64,000 nucleotides of DNA from G963662905 sp965230045 (GTDB taxonomy: Bacteria > Bacteroidota > Bacteroidia > Bacteroidales > WRLA01), in the NCBI GenBank assembly GCA_965230045.1, contig OZ245940.1, positions 4,154,001 through 4,218,000 of the forward strand, read 5' to 3'. Under the pieces are notes generated by a model. That model had not been told where the DNA came from, made no database searches, and saw nothing but the letters and a program-made list of their open reading frames with translations. How positions within the stretch are numbered: position 1 is the first letter of the stretch; each line of letters starts with the position of its first letter. The translations under genes were made by a program, and so were the position numbers. Positions 18,049 through 26,901 of the stretch are shown piece by piece.

Positions 18049-18818
18049 TCGAAGCGCAGATGCTTGACTGCAATCCTGTTTTCGGCCAGTTGCTGTAGCG
18101 AATCAGTACCGATGCGCACATGGTTTTCTGTATAGCTGATGTCCACAACTTTATCGCTGGCCTGGGTTTTTACACCATCGGGGATCATGGGCTGATCGGA
18201 AACCAACAATAAAGCCCCCGTTGGGATTTCATTGGCAAATCCAACCACGAAAAGCGTTGCTGTTTCCATATCAATTGCCATGGAGCGAGTAGCACGCAGA
18301 CTTTCTTTGAATTTGGCATCCCATTCCCAAACGCGTCGGTTTGTAGTAAAAACTGTTCCGGTCCAGTAATCAAGGCCATGTTCGGAAACCGATGCTGAAA
18401 TCGCTTTTTGCAAACTAAAGGCCGGCAGTGCAGGAACATCCGGCGGCAAATAATCGTTGGAAGTACCTTCGCCACGGATGGCCGCAATGGGAAGGATCAA
18501 ATCGCCCAGCTCGTTTTTCTTTTTCAGTCCTCCGCATTTTCCAAGAAATAACACTGCTTTGGGATGAATGGCCATCAGCAAATCCATAATCGTTGCAGCA
18601 TTGGCACTGCCCATTCCAAAATTGATCATGCTGATATTTCCTGAAGTAACAGCAGGCATACTTACTTTTTTATCCTTGATTTGTACGCCTTGCTGCTCGG
18701 CAAAAATCTCAAGGTACCGTGAAAAATTAGTCAATAATATGTATTGCCCAAATTCTTCCAGTGCCAGTCCGGTATATCGGGGCAGCCAGTTTTCAACAAT
18801 TTCCTGCTTGCTTTTCAT
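18045..18818 (-). CDS. amn: AMP nucleosidase (AMN-like phosphorylase-fold)
   Basis: This 257-residue protein of the purine-nucleoside phosphorylase fold resembles the short AMP nucleosidases of Bacteroidota, which split AMP into adenine and ribose 5-phosphate. FLGKCGGL, AIRGEGTSNDYLPPDVPALP and SMAIDMETATLF (the usual substrate-binding Glu in an xDMEtA context) are visible, with LLLVSDQPM near the end. The ATG at 18818 is chosen over the upstream reading frame because a TATTTTTG -7 box on the minus strand (18842-18835) lies between them. Methylthioadenosine/SAH nucleosidase is a less likely alternative. Confidence 0.85.
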   Translation of the reverse strand: MKSKQEIVENWLPRYTGLALEEFGQYILLTNFSRYLEIFAEQQGVQIKDKKVSMPAVTSGNISMINFGMGSANAATIMDLLMAIHPKAVLFLGKCGGLKKKNELGDLILPIAAIRGEGTSNDYLPPDVPALPAFSLQKAISASVSEHGLDYWTGTVFTTNRRVWEWDAKFKESLRATRSMAIDMETATLFVVGFANEIPTGALLLVSDQPMIPDGVKTQASDKVVDISYTENHVRIGTDSLQQLAENRIAVKHLRFD

Positions 18819-18887
18819 ATCAATAAATTTCGTGCAAAAATACAAAATTACCTCGGCATGTATAATGCTTCTTAATACGAAAAACCC

Positions 18888-18917
18888 TTTGACAAACCAT
18901 CCATTTAAGTAATTTTG
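18888..18917 (+). promoter_or_regulatory. Promoter of the HsdR_N-domain gene
   Basis: TTTG (18888-18891) and TAATTTTG (18910-18917) are 18 bp apart, a near-consensus Bacteroidota promoter 23 bp before the ATG. It overlaps the promoter region of the divergent amn gene. Confidence 0.65.
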
Positions 18918-18939
18918 CCGCTCCTTAGGGAGGCAGATT

Positions 18940-19386
18940 ATGAATGAAAGCCGCATTAAAACACGTATTTACAATGGCCGGAAAGAAATTTTCGACCCGG
19001 TTCGCCGCAAATTTGTGGTACTCACTCCTGAGGAATGGGTTCGGCAGGTTTTCGTTGATTATCTGATACATCAGAAAAAATATCCCGCCGGGCTGATCAG
19101 TATTGAAAATGAAGTAAAGGGACATTATAAAAAAAGCCGCACCGATATCCGCGTGTACAATACCCAAAAGGACGTACTGATGGTAATCGAATGCAAAGCG
19201 CCGGAAATTAAGCTGAGCAATCAGGTGTTTGAGCAGGCATCGCGCTATAACATGCAGCTTAAGGCGCCCTGGCTTGTCATTACCAACGGCAAAGAATATT
19301 TTTGCGCACATATTAACCACAAATCAAATAGCTCTGAATTTATAAATGAAATCCCCCAATACAATGAAATTAATCAGAATGGCTAA
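18940..19386 (+). CDS. HsdR N-terminal domain (PD-(D/E)xK nuclease fold) protein
   Basis: This 148-residue protein consists only of the type I restriction HsdR N-terminal-like domain. The PD-(D/E)xK core is readable as RTDIRVY (metal-binding Asp) followed by VIECKAP (the ExK pair). No helicase domain or HsdM/HsdS partner is present, so it is not a restriction system by itself. Stand-alone proteins of this kind are widespread and conserved in Bacteroidota, with no settled function. A DNA-repair or nucleic-acid-processing nuclease is a reasonable guess. Its last codons overlap the start of the following porin-like gene. Confidence 0.8.
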   Translation: MNESRIKTRIYNGRKEIFDPVRRKFVVLTPEEWVRQVFVDYLIHQKKYPAGLISIENEVKGHYKKSRTDIRVYNTQKDVLMVIECKAPEIKLSNQVFEQASRYNMQLKAPWLVITNGKEYFCAHINHKSNSSEFINEIPQYNEINQNG

Positions 19387-20626
19387 AAAAACTATTATTT
19401 ACTCAATCCTGCTATTACTAATGACTAGCTCGTTATCCACGCTTAAAGCACAGGATAAAGAGAAAAAAAAATTCGGCATTACATTTAGTGGATTTGTAAA
19501 AGGCGACCTGGCTTTTGACACGCGCCAGAATCTGGAAAGCCGTGAGGGCTTTTTCCTTTTTTACCCGCTTGCACCGGAATACGACCCAAATGGCGAAGAC
19601 ATCAACGCAAGTCCGGGTTTCAACCAATATGCGATGACATCGCGATTGAGCGGAAAAATAAGCGGCCCCGATTTGCTGGGCGCCAAAACCACGGGCCTGC
19701 TCGAAGGAGGTTTTACCGGCCCTTCCAATACGACCAACAATACATTTCGTTTGCGCCATTCCTGGGCAAAACTTCAGTGGGAACGCAGCAGTTTCCTTAT
19801 CGGGCAGTATTGGTCGCCCATGGACGTAATACGCGTAGCACCAAAAGTTTTGGCCTTGAACACCGGCGCACCTTTCCGCAGTTTTAGCCGGAACCCGCAA
19901 GTACGGATCGAATGGGAATTCATCAAAAATGCACATTTAATCGCCGTAGCTTATAATCAGCGCGATTTTGCCAGTATCGGCCCCAATGGCAGAAGTTTCG
20001 AGTATCTGCGCAATGCAGCCATTCCTAATTTGCATTTGCAGTTTCAGTTTACACCGGGCATGCACCGTTTTGGATTTGGTGTGGACTTTAAAAGCCTGAA
20101 ACCCCGTTTAAAAACAATTGAAGCTTATAAAACAGATGAAAAAATCAACAGTTTGGCGGCCATTGCCTTTGGCAAATTCACTTTTGAAAAATGGGAAGTG
20201 AAAGTTCAGGGTATTTGGGGCGAAAACCTGAACGACCACCTCATCATGGGCGGCTATTATGAAGAAATCACAGATCCGGAAACAGCATCGGTTCGTTACA
20301 CCAATATTGCCCAGGCAAGCGGTTGGATTGATATCCAAACCCGGTTTGAGCATCTGAACCCCGGAATTTTTGCAGGATATGCCCAAATAATTGACAGCCC
20401 GTTTCCAAAGGAAAGTACAGTTTATATGCTCGGCCAAAACATTGAAAATTTATGGCGCGTAAGCCCAAGGCTAACTTATGCTACCGGCCCACTAAGTTTT
20501 TTAATGGAAACCGAAATATGCACCGCAACTTACCGTTATTATGAAACTGAGGGTAACGAAACATCTTATTTGGATGAAAATGTGAGCAATATCCGCATCC
20601 ATATGGCCGTGATGTACTCATTCTAG
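19379..20626 (+). CDS. Porin-like outer-membrane beta-barrel protein
   Basis: This 415-residue exported protein has a signal peptide (MAKKTIIYSILLLLM... to LKAQ). A body of alternating strands follows, starting FGITFSGFVKGDLAFDTRQN, with many aromatic residues and an aromatic end (MAVMYSF) as in outer-membrane barrels. The opening resembles DcaP-like and phosphate-selective porins, but the solute cannot be inferred. ATGs at 19346, 19364 and 19379 are all in frame. The last is preferred because it gives a normal signal peptide and the smallest overlap (8 bp) with the HsdR_N gene. The two genes are likely transcribed together by accident of packing. Confidence 0.75.
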   Translation: MAKKTIIYSILLLLMTSSLSTLKAQDKEKKKFGITFSGFVKGDLAFDTRQNLESREGFFLFYPLAPEYDPNGEDINASPGFNQYAMTSRLSGKISGPDLLGAKTTGLLEGGFTGPSNTTNNTFRLRHSWAKLQWERSSFLIGQYWSPMDVIRVAPKVLALNTGAPFRSFSRNPQVRIEWEFIKNAHLIAVAYNQRDFASIGPNGRSFEYLRNAAIPNLHLQFQFTPGMHRFGFGVDFKSLKPRLKTIEAYKTDEKINSLAAIAFGKFTFEKWEVKVQGIWGENLNDHLIMGGYYEEITDPETASVRYTNIAQASGWIDIQTRFEHLNPGIFAGYAQIIDSPFPKESTVYMLGQNIENLWRVSPRLTYATGPLSFLMETEICTATYRYYETEGNETSYLDENVSNIRIHMAVMYSF

Positions 20627-20743
20627 CCCCCTGATACAGACATTACATTATTTATTAGGATACTAAATTATTTTTGAGGCCGAAAAAGAGTTTTTATTTC
20701 TTCAAAATATTTTATTTTTGCACTGCATAAAAAACTATTCAGC

Positions 20744-21343
20744 ATGAAAATTGTCATCAAATTAGTCCTTACAGTTATCATTGTAGCCCTTGTTTACATG
20801 ATTTTCGAAAGCGTAATGACGCCGGTTCGCTTCAATAAGCAAAAAGACCTACGCTACGCAGAAGTTATTCAACGCCTGAAAGATATCCGTGACGGACAAC
20901 GGGTATTTAAAATGGCAAACCAAGCTTACGCTTCTGATTTTGACACACTTATTATGTTTTTGGATACTTTCCAGATTCCGGTTGTCAAAATGATTCCAGA
21001 CCCGGAAGATACAACCTTCACCCGCTCCATTAAGGATACGATTGGTTTTGTTTCGGCTATTGACTCACTTTTCAAGCATCACAAAAATTTCAAAGCTGCT
21101 GATTTGGCAATCATACCTTTTGCCCCAAACAAAAAAAGATTTGATATTGATGCAGGCACTATTAACAAAGGTGGTTATGAAGTAACTGTTTTTGAAGTTA
21201 AAGCCCTGAACGACGACATCCTCTACGGACTGGACGAGCAGTTGGTCATTAACCTCAACGACAAAGCAACTTCCATTGACAAATATCCCGGACTGAAAGT
21301 TGGGTCGATGGAAGAAGTTTCTACTGATGGTAACTGGGAATAA
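20744..21343 (+). CDS. Conserved membrane-anchored protein of unknown function
   Basis: This 199-residue protein has a single N-terminal TM helix (about 3-23, IKLVLTVIIVALVYMIF). A mainly helical, charged stretch follows (RYAEVIQRLKDIRDGQRVFKMANQAYASDF), then a beta-rich end. The short anchor followed by a long amphipathic helix recalls pilin-like proteins, but no prepilin cleavage site is evident. I do not recognise the family. A TATTTTTG -7 box at 20713-20720 lies 23 bp before the ATG. It sits 5 bp before the DUF3822 gene and heads a likely operon with rsmD. Confidence 0.7.
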   Translation: MKIVIKLVLTVIIVALVYMIFESVMTPVRFNKQKDLRYAEVIQRLKDIRDGQRVFKMANQAYASDFDTLIMFLDTFQIPVVKMIPDPEDTTFTRSIKDTIGFVSAIDSLFKHHKNFKAADLAIIPFAPNKKRFDIDAGTINKGGYEVTVFEVKALNDDILYGLDEQLVINLNDKATSIDKYPGLKVGSMEEVSTDGNWE

Positions 21344-21348
21344 GAGCT

Positions 21349-22230
21349 ATGGAGGAAGGACGGCTTCACGAGCTGGTTAACCGTCAGGATGAAAGCCTGA
21401 AATCTCCTCAGCATCAAGATTTTGTATTATCCATCCTTTTTGATAAGGATGGATTTTCTTTTTCTGTTTTTGACCATCAACAGAAAAAACACAAAGCTCT
21501 GGTGCGCTGTAGCCTGCAATCAAATGGCATACATAATGCCCGCCAAATTGCGGAATCATTTATGCCCTTTTGGAAACAACACAGTTTATCCAAACTCTAT
21601 TTCAACAAGATACTCTTTCTGGATGCTTTGTCGGAAAACACATTGATCCCCAGAGCTTTTTACGATGAGCAATATAAAAACAAAGCCTTTGAGGCCGTTT
21701 GCACTATGGAAGAGCAGAAAAACATCCGCTCCGATTCTGTTCTGACAGGGGAAATCCACAACCTATATGCCGAAGATCCCGACATCATGCAATTAAACGG
21801 GAACCTCTTTGAAGGACGTGCATCCTACAGACATCATATTACCAATCTCTGCGACAACATCCATAAATACCTTCCAGCAAATTCATTTCAAAAAAACATT
21901 TTTGTAAATGTGCGCAACCGTAGCTTTGATGTGATCATCTTCGATCAGAAAAAACTCATTTTCTCCAATAGTTTCAGTTATCAAAGCAAGGAAGATTTTA
22001 TTTATTTCATTCTTTTTGTTTTTGAGCAGCATCATCTTGATCCCGAAAAAGATAAAATTTTCCTGAGTGGCGACATTATGCGCAACAGCAATTTGCACAA
22101 AATGTTGGAAAAATATGTCCGTTATTCGGATTTCATCAAAAGAAACGAAACGATGAAATATGCCTACTTTTTTGATGAAATTCCCGACCACTTGTATTTC
22201 TCCCTCCTCAACTCGGCAACATGCGTATAA
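21349..22230 (+). CDS. DUF3822 family protein
   Basis: This 293-residue cytosolic protein matches the Bacteroidota-specific DUF3822 group, proposed to have an actin/PilM-like ATPase fold. Paired segments such as NIFVNVRNRSFDVIIFDQKKLIFSN (about 184-208, one stretch) and the later FLSGDIM fit that view. The biochemical role is unknown. It lies between a membrane-anchored protein and rsmD and overlaps rsmD by 10 bp. This is the arrangement usually seen, which suggests a link to ribosome or envelope assembly, though that is inference. Confidence 0.8.
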   Translation: MEEGRLHELVNRQDESLKSPQHQDFVLSILFDKDGFSFSVFDHQQKKHKALVRCSLQSNGIHNARQIAESFMPFWKQHSLSKLYFNKILFLDALSENTLIPRAFYDEQYKNKAFEAVCTMEEQKNIRSDSVLTGEIHNLYAEDPDIMQLNGNLFEGRASYRHHITNLCDNIHKYLPANSFQKNIFVNVRNRSFDVIIFDQKKLIFSNSFSYQSKEDFIYFILFVFEQHHLDPEKDKIFLSGDIMRNSNLHKMLEKYVRYSDFIKRNETMKYAYFFDEIPDHLYFSLLNSATCV

Positions 22231-22763
22231 TCAGCGGATCACACAAATCACGACGGATTTATCCGCCCAAAAGCCTTCCGGTGCGCCCCACAACAGACAT
22301 TGCTAAAGAAAGCCTGTTTAACATTATTGGCAACAATCTTGATATTGAAGAGCTTGACTGTTTGGATTTATTCACCGGAACCGGAAACATCAGTTATGAA
22401 CTGGCATCACGGCAGGCTGGAAGCATTGACAGCATTGATATCAATGCCCGCTGCATACGGTATGTCGAACAAACGGCCAAAGAATTGGGTTTTAAAAACA
22501 TACGCCCGATCCGCTCCAATGTCTTTGTTTTTCTGAAACGCATCAAAAAAAGTTACGACCTCATTTTCGCTGATCCACCCTACGATATGGAACAGTTTGA
22601 TGAGATCCCTAAAATTATTCTTGAGCGAAATATGCTAAACAAAGGAGGCTGGCTTATTGTGGAACATCCTGAAAAGTGGGACGCAACAAAGGGAAAAGGA
22701 TTTCGCGAGCACAGGAAATATGGAAAAGTGAATTTCAGCATTTTTGAAAACCCAGTAGAATAA
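22221..22763 (+). CDS. rsmD: 16S rRNA (guanine(966)-N2)-methyltransferase RsmD
   Basis: This 180-residue Rossmann-fold methyltransferase modifies G966 of 16S rRNA in the assembled 30S subunit. The family opening MRIISGSHKSRRI, the conserved RPTTDIAKESLFNII, the SAM-binding DLFTGTGNISYE and the catalytic DPPYDM (NPPY-type) motif are all present. The start codon lies within DUF3822, so translation is probably coupled. Confidence 0.92.
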   Translation: MRIISGSHKSRRIYPPKSLPVRPTTDIAKESLFNIIGNNLDIEELDCLDLFTGTGNISYELASRQAGSIDSIDINARCIRYVEQTAKELGFKNIRPIRSNVFVFLKRIKKSYDLIFADPPYDMEQFDEIPKIILERNMLNKGGWLIVEHPEKWDATKGKGFREHRKYGKVNFSIFENPVE

Positions 22764-22788
22764 AGCCTGCGAACCGACAAAATTTTGC

Positions 22789-24240
22789 TTAATACTTTTG
22801 TAAACCTTCAGGCACAAACAGCCGCTTTTTCTTACGGGCAGCCCGTTCTTTCTGCATTTGCCTGAAAATTGGGGCAAGCTCCAGCTCAAGCCCTTCTAAA
22901 GGCTGACTGGCCGGATAACGCAAAAACCTGCCATCAGCATCCAGAATTACATTCATTGGAAAAGATTTCACCTGCCAGTCCCTGACGAAAGCAGCATCAG
23001 CACCAACATAAACTATTGTGGCCAAAGAACCATAATTGCGGCATAACCACGCACGCGCATCCGGATCATCATCAAGCGACACAACAAGCAATTCCATTTC
23101 ATCGCGGTAGGGCGCAATCATTTTATCAATCAGTTTTATATCGCTCAGGCACTTCTGACACCATAATTTCACGAAACTTACAATCACGTATTTATGGTCG
23201 AGTGTATCTGCATCAAATATATTTCCTTGGCAATCAACACCTTTTAGCAAAGGTGCATCCGCGCCTATTCCAAAACGCCGGTGGTTATATATAAAAGATG
23301 CTGCCGCTTCGCGATGTTCTTTAAAATCGGATTGAACACTCATTTGCTGCAAGATTTCAATCAGGGCTTCTTTTCGAAAACGCGGAAAATTATAAAGATC
23401 TTTGAAATTACACAAAAAAGAGAGTTCCCTGATTTTTTCGTTGCGCAGAAGTGTGTCGCGTCCCAGCGTATCCATTAAAGCACGGAAATCACGGCTTTGA
23501 TTAATCGCCGGCTCCAGTGCATAGGCATCAAGGGGGCCGGAACCTGAAATCAGTCGTTTTTCGAAAAATCCACAGAAAAAATCCATGTAGGCAGGATTGT
23601 TATACAAAACATCCCGGCCATCAATATATTCCTTAAAAATACGCTGGCGGGAATGCGTGCGGCCATCGTTTGTATATGCTGCCACATGATAGCGATAGAA
23701 GTTCTGCAAAAAATCTTTCCCGTAAGCATTTAAAGTATCAGCAAGCAACATCAATGTATCCAGGTAACCGCCCTGCCGCTGTCGGTAAATCTCCGGTAAG
23801 TAGGCATCTATGTACTGCGCACAATGAAAAGAAAAACTTCCTGCCGCATCATTAAGCGTATCCAAGCCTCCCGATTCGCTCAATTTAAACCGCAGAAATT
23901 GAGGGTTTAAAAAATAATTATGCTGATCGTTATAAATAAAATCTTCTATGGTGAGCTCATAATTTTTTCCGGGTTCAACAAAGAAAAATGCACGTTGGAA
24001 ACCGCATTCGAGAACACATTCGCGCACTTGTTTTAAGGGAAACCGAAAATAAAAACGATCATCTTTATCAGCTTTTTGCTGATCAAGGAGTTGCAGGCTA
24101 TCGGTTAAATAGCTATGTATTAAGTATAAACTGATTTGCCTGTTGTCAGCGCCTTTGATGGAGCCCTGAACAGTAGCGTATTGCTGTGCGTCAAGAGTTA
24201 GTGAGCAGGAAATTAAAAAAAATAAAAAGAATGTTCGCAT
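22789..24240 (-). CDS. TlpA-like thioredoxin-fold protein, exported
   Basis: This 483-residue protein starts at the ATG at 24240, giving a signal peptide (MRTFFLFFLISCSLTLDAQ). The earlier in-frame ATGs would place it behind 17 extra residues. The N-terminal part (about 20-120) looks like a DUF4369-type beta domain and the middle is helical. The last 150 residues are a thioredoxin/AhpC-TSA-like domain with a WCQKC redox motif. Such Bacteroidota proteins are thought to reduce periplasmic disulfides. It lies 10 bp downstream of coaD on the same strand, probably as one transcript. Substrate unknown. Confidence 0.8.
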   Translation of the reverse strand: MRTFFLFFLISCSLTLDAQQYATVQGSIKGADNRQISLYLIHSYLTDSLQLLDQQKADKDDRFYFRFPLKQVRECVLECGFQRAFFFVEPGKNYELTIEDFIYNDQHNYFLNPQFLRFKLSESGGLDTLNDAAGSFSFHCAQYIDAYLPEIYRQRQGGYLDTLMLLADTLNAYGKDFLQNFYRYHVAAYTNDGRTHSRQRIFKEYIDGRDVLYNNPAYMDFFCGFFEKRLISGSGPLDAYALEPAINQSRDFRALMDTLGRDTLLRNEKIRELSFLCNFKDLYNFPRFRKEALIEILQQMSVQSDFKEHREAAASFIYNHRRFGIGADAPLLKGVDCQGNIFDADTLDHKYVIVSFVKLWCQKCLSDIKLIDKMIAPYRDEMELLVVSLDDDPDARAWLCRNYGSLATIVYVGADAAFVRDWQVKSFPMNVILDADGRFLRYPASQPLEGLELELAPIFRQMQKERAARKKKRLFVPEGLQKY

Positions 24241-24250
24241 GCAAATTGTA

Positions 24251-24709
24251 TCAGAGTTGAACAGCTTTTGGTACAAAGGAGGTCGCATCACCGCCGTGTT
24301 TTACAATATCTCTAACGACAGAAGAACTAATAAACGTATGCTCGGGCAAAGTCAGCATAAAAATTGTTTCCACTTCGCTGTTGAGTTTTCGGTTTGTTTG
24401 CCCTATGCTCCGTTCAAATTCAAAATCGGCAGAAGTGCGCAAGCCCCGCAGCAAAAAACCGGCGCCCACCCTTTTGCAATAATCAATGGTAAGCCCTGAA
24501 TAAGCCTGTACATCAACCTGGGGGTAATCCTTAAAAATTATCCTGATCCATTCCTTACGCTGTTCGATCGGGAAAAAATTATGCTTGCTGCTGTTTTCTC
24601 CGATTGCCAGGATAATTTTATCGAAAAGTGGCAGGGCGCGCATAACAACAGACTCATGTCCAATGGTTATCGGATCAAAAGATCCGGGGAAAACAGCTAT
24701 TCTTTCCAT
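24251..24709 (-). CDS. coaD: Pantetheine-phosphate adenylyltransferase
   Basis: This 152-residue enzyme makes dephospho-CoA from 4'-phosphopantetheine and ATP, the fourth step of CoA synthesis. The nucleotidyltransferase signature PGSFDPITIGH is at the N-terminus, LRTSADFEFE in the middle and the ISSSVVRDI motif near the end, at the length usual for bacterial CoaD. The ATG at 24709 (MERIAVFPGSFDP) is the family start; the reading frame upstream of it is not coding. It is the first gene of a two-gene unit with the TlpA-like protein. Confidence 0.95.
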   Translation of the reverse strand: MERIAVFPGSFDPITIGHESVVMRALPLFDKIILAIGENSSKHNFFPIEQRKEWIRIIFKDYPQVDVQAYSGLTIDYCKRVGAGFLLRGLRTSADFEFERSIGQTNRKLNSEVETIFMLTLPEHTFISSSVVRDIVKHGGDATSFVPKAVQL

Positions 24710-24806
24710 AATTTCAGGCTTTTGATATTTGCAAAAATAGTCATTATGGCGGATCATATAGCCGGAGGATTTCTAATGACAAAGAAAATTGCACTTAAAA
24801 TTTAAA

Positions 24807-24834
24807 ATTATTCTAAAATACACTTTAGAATAAT
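24807..24834. repeat. 11-bp perfect AT-rich inverted repeat between coaD and pyrE
   Basis: ATTATTCTAAA (24807-24817) and TTTAGAATAAT (24824-24834) flank ATACAC. It lies in the divergent coaD-pyrE intergenic region, 83 bp before the TATATTTG box (24917-24924) of pyrE, so an operator is possible. The lack of a T-run argues against a terminator. Confidence 0.45.
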
Positions 24835-24978
24835 GACTGCAGGCAATCTCCGTTTATAAGACTCAGTTTCGTAACTGTTGTTCAATAAAGCAATGAGGAG
24901 AAAAATGAATTATTGCTATATTTGCGCGATGAAAATTTTTCGAACAGGGAGAAACAATTAATTTAAAAAAGCAGCAAA

Positions 24979-25623
24979 ATGCCTACACAAAAGTCTGATT
25001 CAGGATTAGTTATAGCAAAATACCTTTTACAGATCAAAGCCATTAAGCTCGAACTGAACAAACCCTTTACCTGGGCTTCAGGTTGGAAATCACCTATCTA
25101 TTGCGATAACCGCAAAACTTTGTCTTACCCCAAGATCCGCACATACATCCGTCAGGAATTTGTACGCCAGATCAATGAAGAATTCGGTAATATTGATGTC
25201 ATTGCCGGCGTTGCCACGGGAGGAATTGCACAAGGAGCGCTGGTAGCTCAGGAGCTCGGACTACCTTTTGTTTATGTGCGGGCCAATGAGAAAAAGCACG
25301 GTTTGGGCAACCAAATTGAAGGCGTAATTGAGCAAGGCCAGAGTGTTGTGCTCATTGAAGACCTGATCAGCACAGGAGGCAGCAGCCTGAGAGCTGTTGA
25401 AGCATTACGGGATGCCGGATGCAATGTCAAAGGACTGGTTGCAATTTTTACTTATGGATTTAAAATTGCCGACCAACATTTTAAAGAAGCCAAATGCCCC
25501 TATTTTACCCTTTCCGACTATGATACAATGATCAGTCAGGCTGTTGAAGATAATTATGTAACTCCTGCCGATATTGAAAGCCTTATCAACTGGAGGGAAA
25601 AACCGGAAAACTGGGGAAAATAA
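24979..25623 (+). CDS. pyrE: Orotate phosphoribosyltransferase
   Basis: This 214-residue enzyme joins orotate to PRPP to give OMP in pyrimidine synthesis. The PRPP-binding motif is clear (VVLIEDLISTGGSS, about 118-131), as is the catalytic-loop region VRANEKKHGLGNQIEG. A strong -7 box (TATATTTG, 24917-24924) lies 55 bp before the ATG, leaving a leader without an obvious attenuator. The SRPBCC gene follows after 6 bp. Confidence 0.93.
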   Translation: MPTQKSDSGLVIAKYLLQIKAIKLELNKPFTWASGWKSPIYCDNRKTLSYPKIRTYIRQEFVRQINEEFGNIDVIAGVATGGIAQGALVAQELGLPFVYVRANEKKHGLGNQIEGVIEQGQSVVLIEDLISTGGSSLRAVEALRDAGCNVKGLVAIFTYGFKIADQHFKEAKCPYFTLSDYDTMISQAVEDNYVTPADIESLINWREKPENWGK

Positions 25624-25629
25624 ATCGCA

Positions 25630-26040
25630 ATGGAACTCGATAGCAATAAAAAAATCATAGCAGGTTCGGCAGCGCAAATTTCTGCATTTGTAGCCGAACC
25701 CGACAATTTCGGCAAACTCCTTCCGCCTCAAATCAAAAACTGGAAATCGGATGGGGAAAAATGTTCGTTTACCATTGAAGGTGTTACGGATATGCACCTC
25801 TTTATGAGCGAACATCAAACAGCCAAAAAAGTGAGCTATAGTTCATTGCCGCATAATAAAATCCCGCTCCGAATTGATTTAATCCTCCACTCTGTTTCAG
25901 AAAAAGAAACTGAAGCTTTTATTGCTTTGGATGCGCAGCTCAACAGCATGATTGCCATGATGGCCAAAAGGCCGCTTACGAATTTTATTAATCTTCTGAT
26001 TGAAGACCTTCAAAAGATTTTTCAGGAAAAAATAAGATAG
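25630..26040 (+). CDS. SRPBCC/START-like domain protein
   Basis: This 136-residue protein of the SRPBCC superfamily (helix-grip fold with a ligand cavity) shows the usual pattern. An N-terminal IAGSAAQISAFVAEPDNFGKLLP helix is followed by strands and a long amphipathic C-terminal helix. Members of this Bacteroidota group follow pyrE in many genomes and have no assigned ligand. It is probably co-transcribed with pyrE. Its end overlaps the convergent birA end by 19 bp. Confidence 0.75.
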   Translation: MELDSNKKIIAGSAAQISAFVAEPDNFGKLLPPQIKNWKSDGEKCSFTIEGVTDMHLFMSEHQTAKKVSYSSLPHNKIPLRIDLILHSVSEKETEAFIALDAQLNSMIAMMAKRPLTNFINLLIEDLQKIFQEKIR

Positions 26041-26783
26041 CTAATCTCTTTCATTGCTGCGGTAATGTAATTTCCGCTTTCTGTTTGAAGCTCTAATTGC
26101 CCGTATTGGTCGATCCCACTGATACGGGCAATAATTTTTTCATCTTGAAACACAAACGGCCAAAAACCTTCCCGACGATACAAGCTTTGCAGGTATTCAT
26201 CTTTCTGTCCTTCAGAATCAGTTCTTTGTGCCACTAAACGCTTTGAAATATATTTAATGACACCGGACAAGACCTCATCAGTATTAAATTCCATGTCCGA
26301 TAATATCTTCATCGATGTCGGGTTAGGCAGGAAATCAGGGAAATTATCCTGGTTTACATTCAGACCAATACCAGCGATTGTTTGGTTAATCGAGGATCCA
26401 ATCAACTGATGTTCGATAAGCATGCCGCAGATTTTAAAATCTCCTGCATAAATATCATTGGGCCATTTAATGAAAAAATCATCCTGATCCGGAAGAAAAC
26501 TTTTGAGCATATCCAGCACTCCCAAGGCAATTGCGGTGCTGATTTCGAACTGCCGTGAAGCATCTTCAAGGAGCGGATTAAAAGCCAGGCTCATTAAAAC
26601 ATTCTTACCTGCCTGGCTATGCCATGTATTTTTGTCCAGTCCACGCCCTTTTGTTTGCTCCAGGGCGCTTAGAACAATATCCTCCTTTCCAAATCCATTT
26701 AAGTTGCGAATACACTCATTGGTTGATGTCAATTGATTCTTTTGATAATGATGCCAGTAAAAGCCCGGATAAGAAAAAGTCAT
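26022..26783 (-). CDS. birA: Biotin-[acetyl-CoA-carboxylase] ligase
   Basis: This 253-residue enzyme activates biotin and attaches it to biotin carboxyl carrier proteins. The biotin/ATP loop TKGRGLDKNTW, the FFIKWPNDIY segment and the AGIGLNVNQ motif are visible. There is no N-terminal DNA-binding domain, so it is a mono-functional ligase and not a repressor. It is divergent from rsfS and convergent with the SRPBCC gene. Confidence 0.9.
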   Translation of the reverse strand: MTFSYPGFYWHHYQKNQLTSTNECIRNLNGFGKEDIVLSALEQTKGRGLDKNTWHSQAGKNVLMSLAFNPLLEDASRQFEISTAIALGVLDMLKSFLPDQDDFFIKWPNDIYAGDFKICGMLIEHQLIGSSINQTIAGIGLNVNQDNFPDFLPNPTSMKILSDMEFNTDEVLSGVIKYISKRLVAQRTDSEGQKDEYLQSLYRREGFWPFVFQDEKIIARISGIDQYGQLELQTESGNYITAAMKEISYLIFS

Positions 26784-26834
26784 AAATTATTGATTCTGTA
26801 AATATGGCAGTAATGCCGATCCCCTAAAATTACT

Positions 26835-26842
26835 TAATTTTG
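26835..26842 (+). promoter_or_regulatory. -7 box of the rsfS-ftsH-psd operon
   Basis: TAATTTTG matches the Bacteroidota -7 consensus 60 bp before the rsfS ATG. The matching -33 box is unclear. It probably drives the six-gene run up to 31782, since gaps are small or negative and no terminator is seen between. Confidence 0.45.
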
Positions 26843-26901
26843 CAAAAGTCCCATAATTTTGACGAAAAACATATAATTATTTGTTCACCGAAAAAAAATA
26901 C

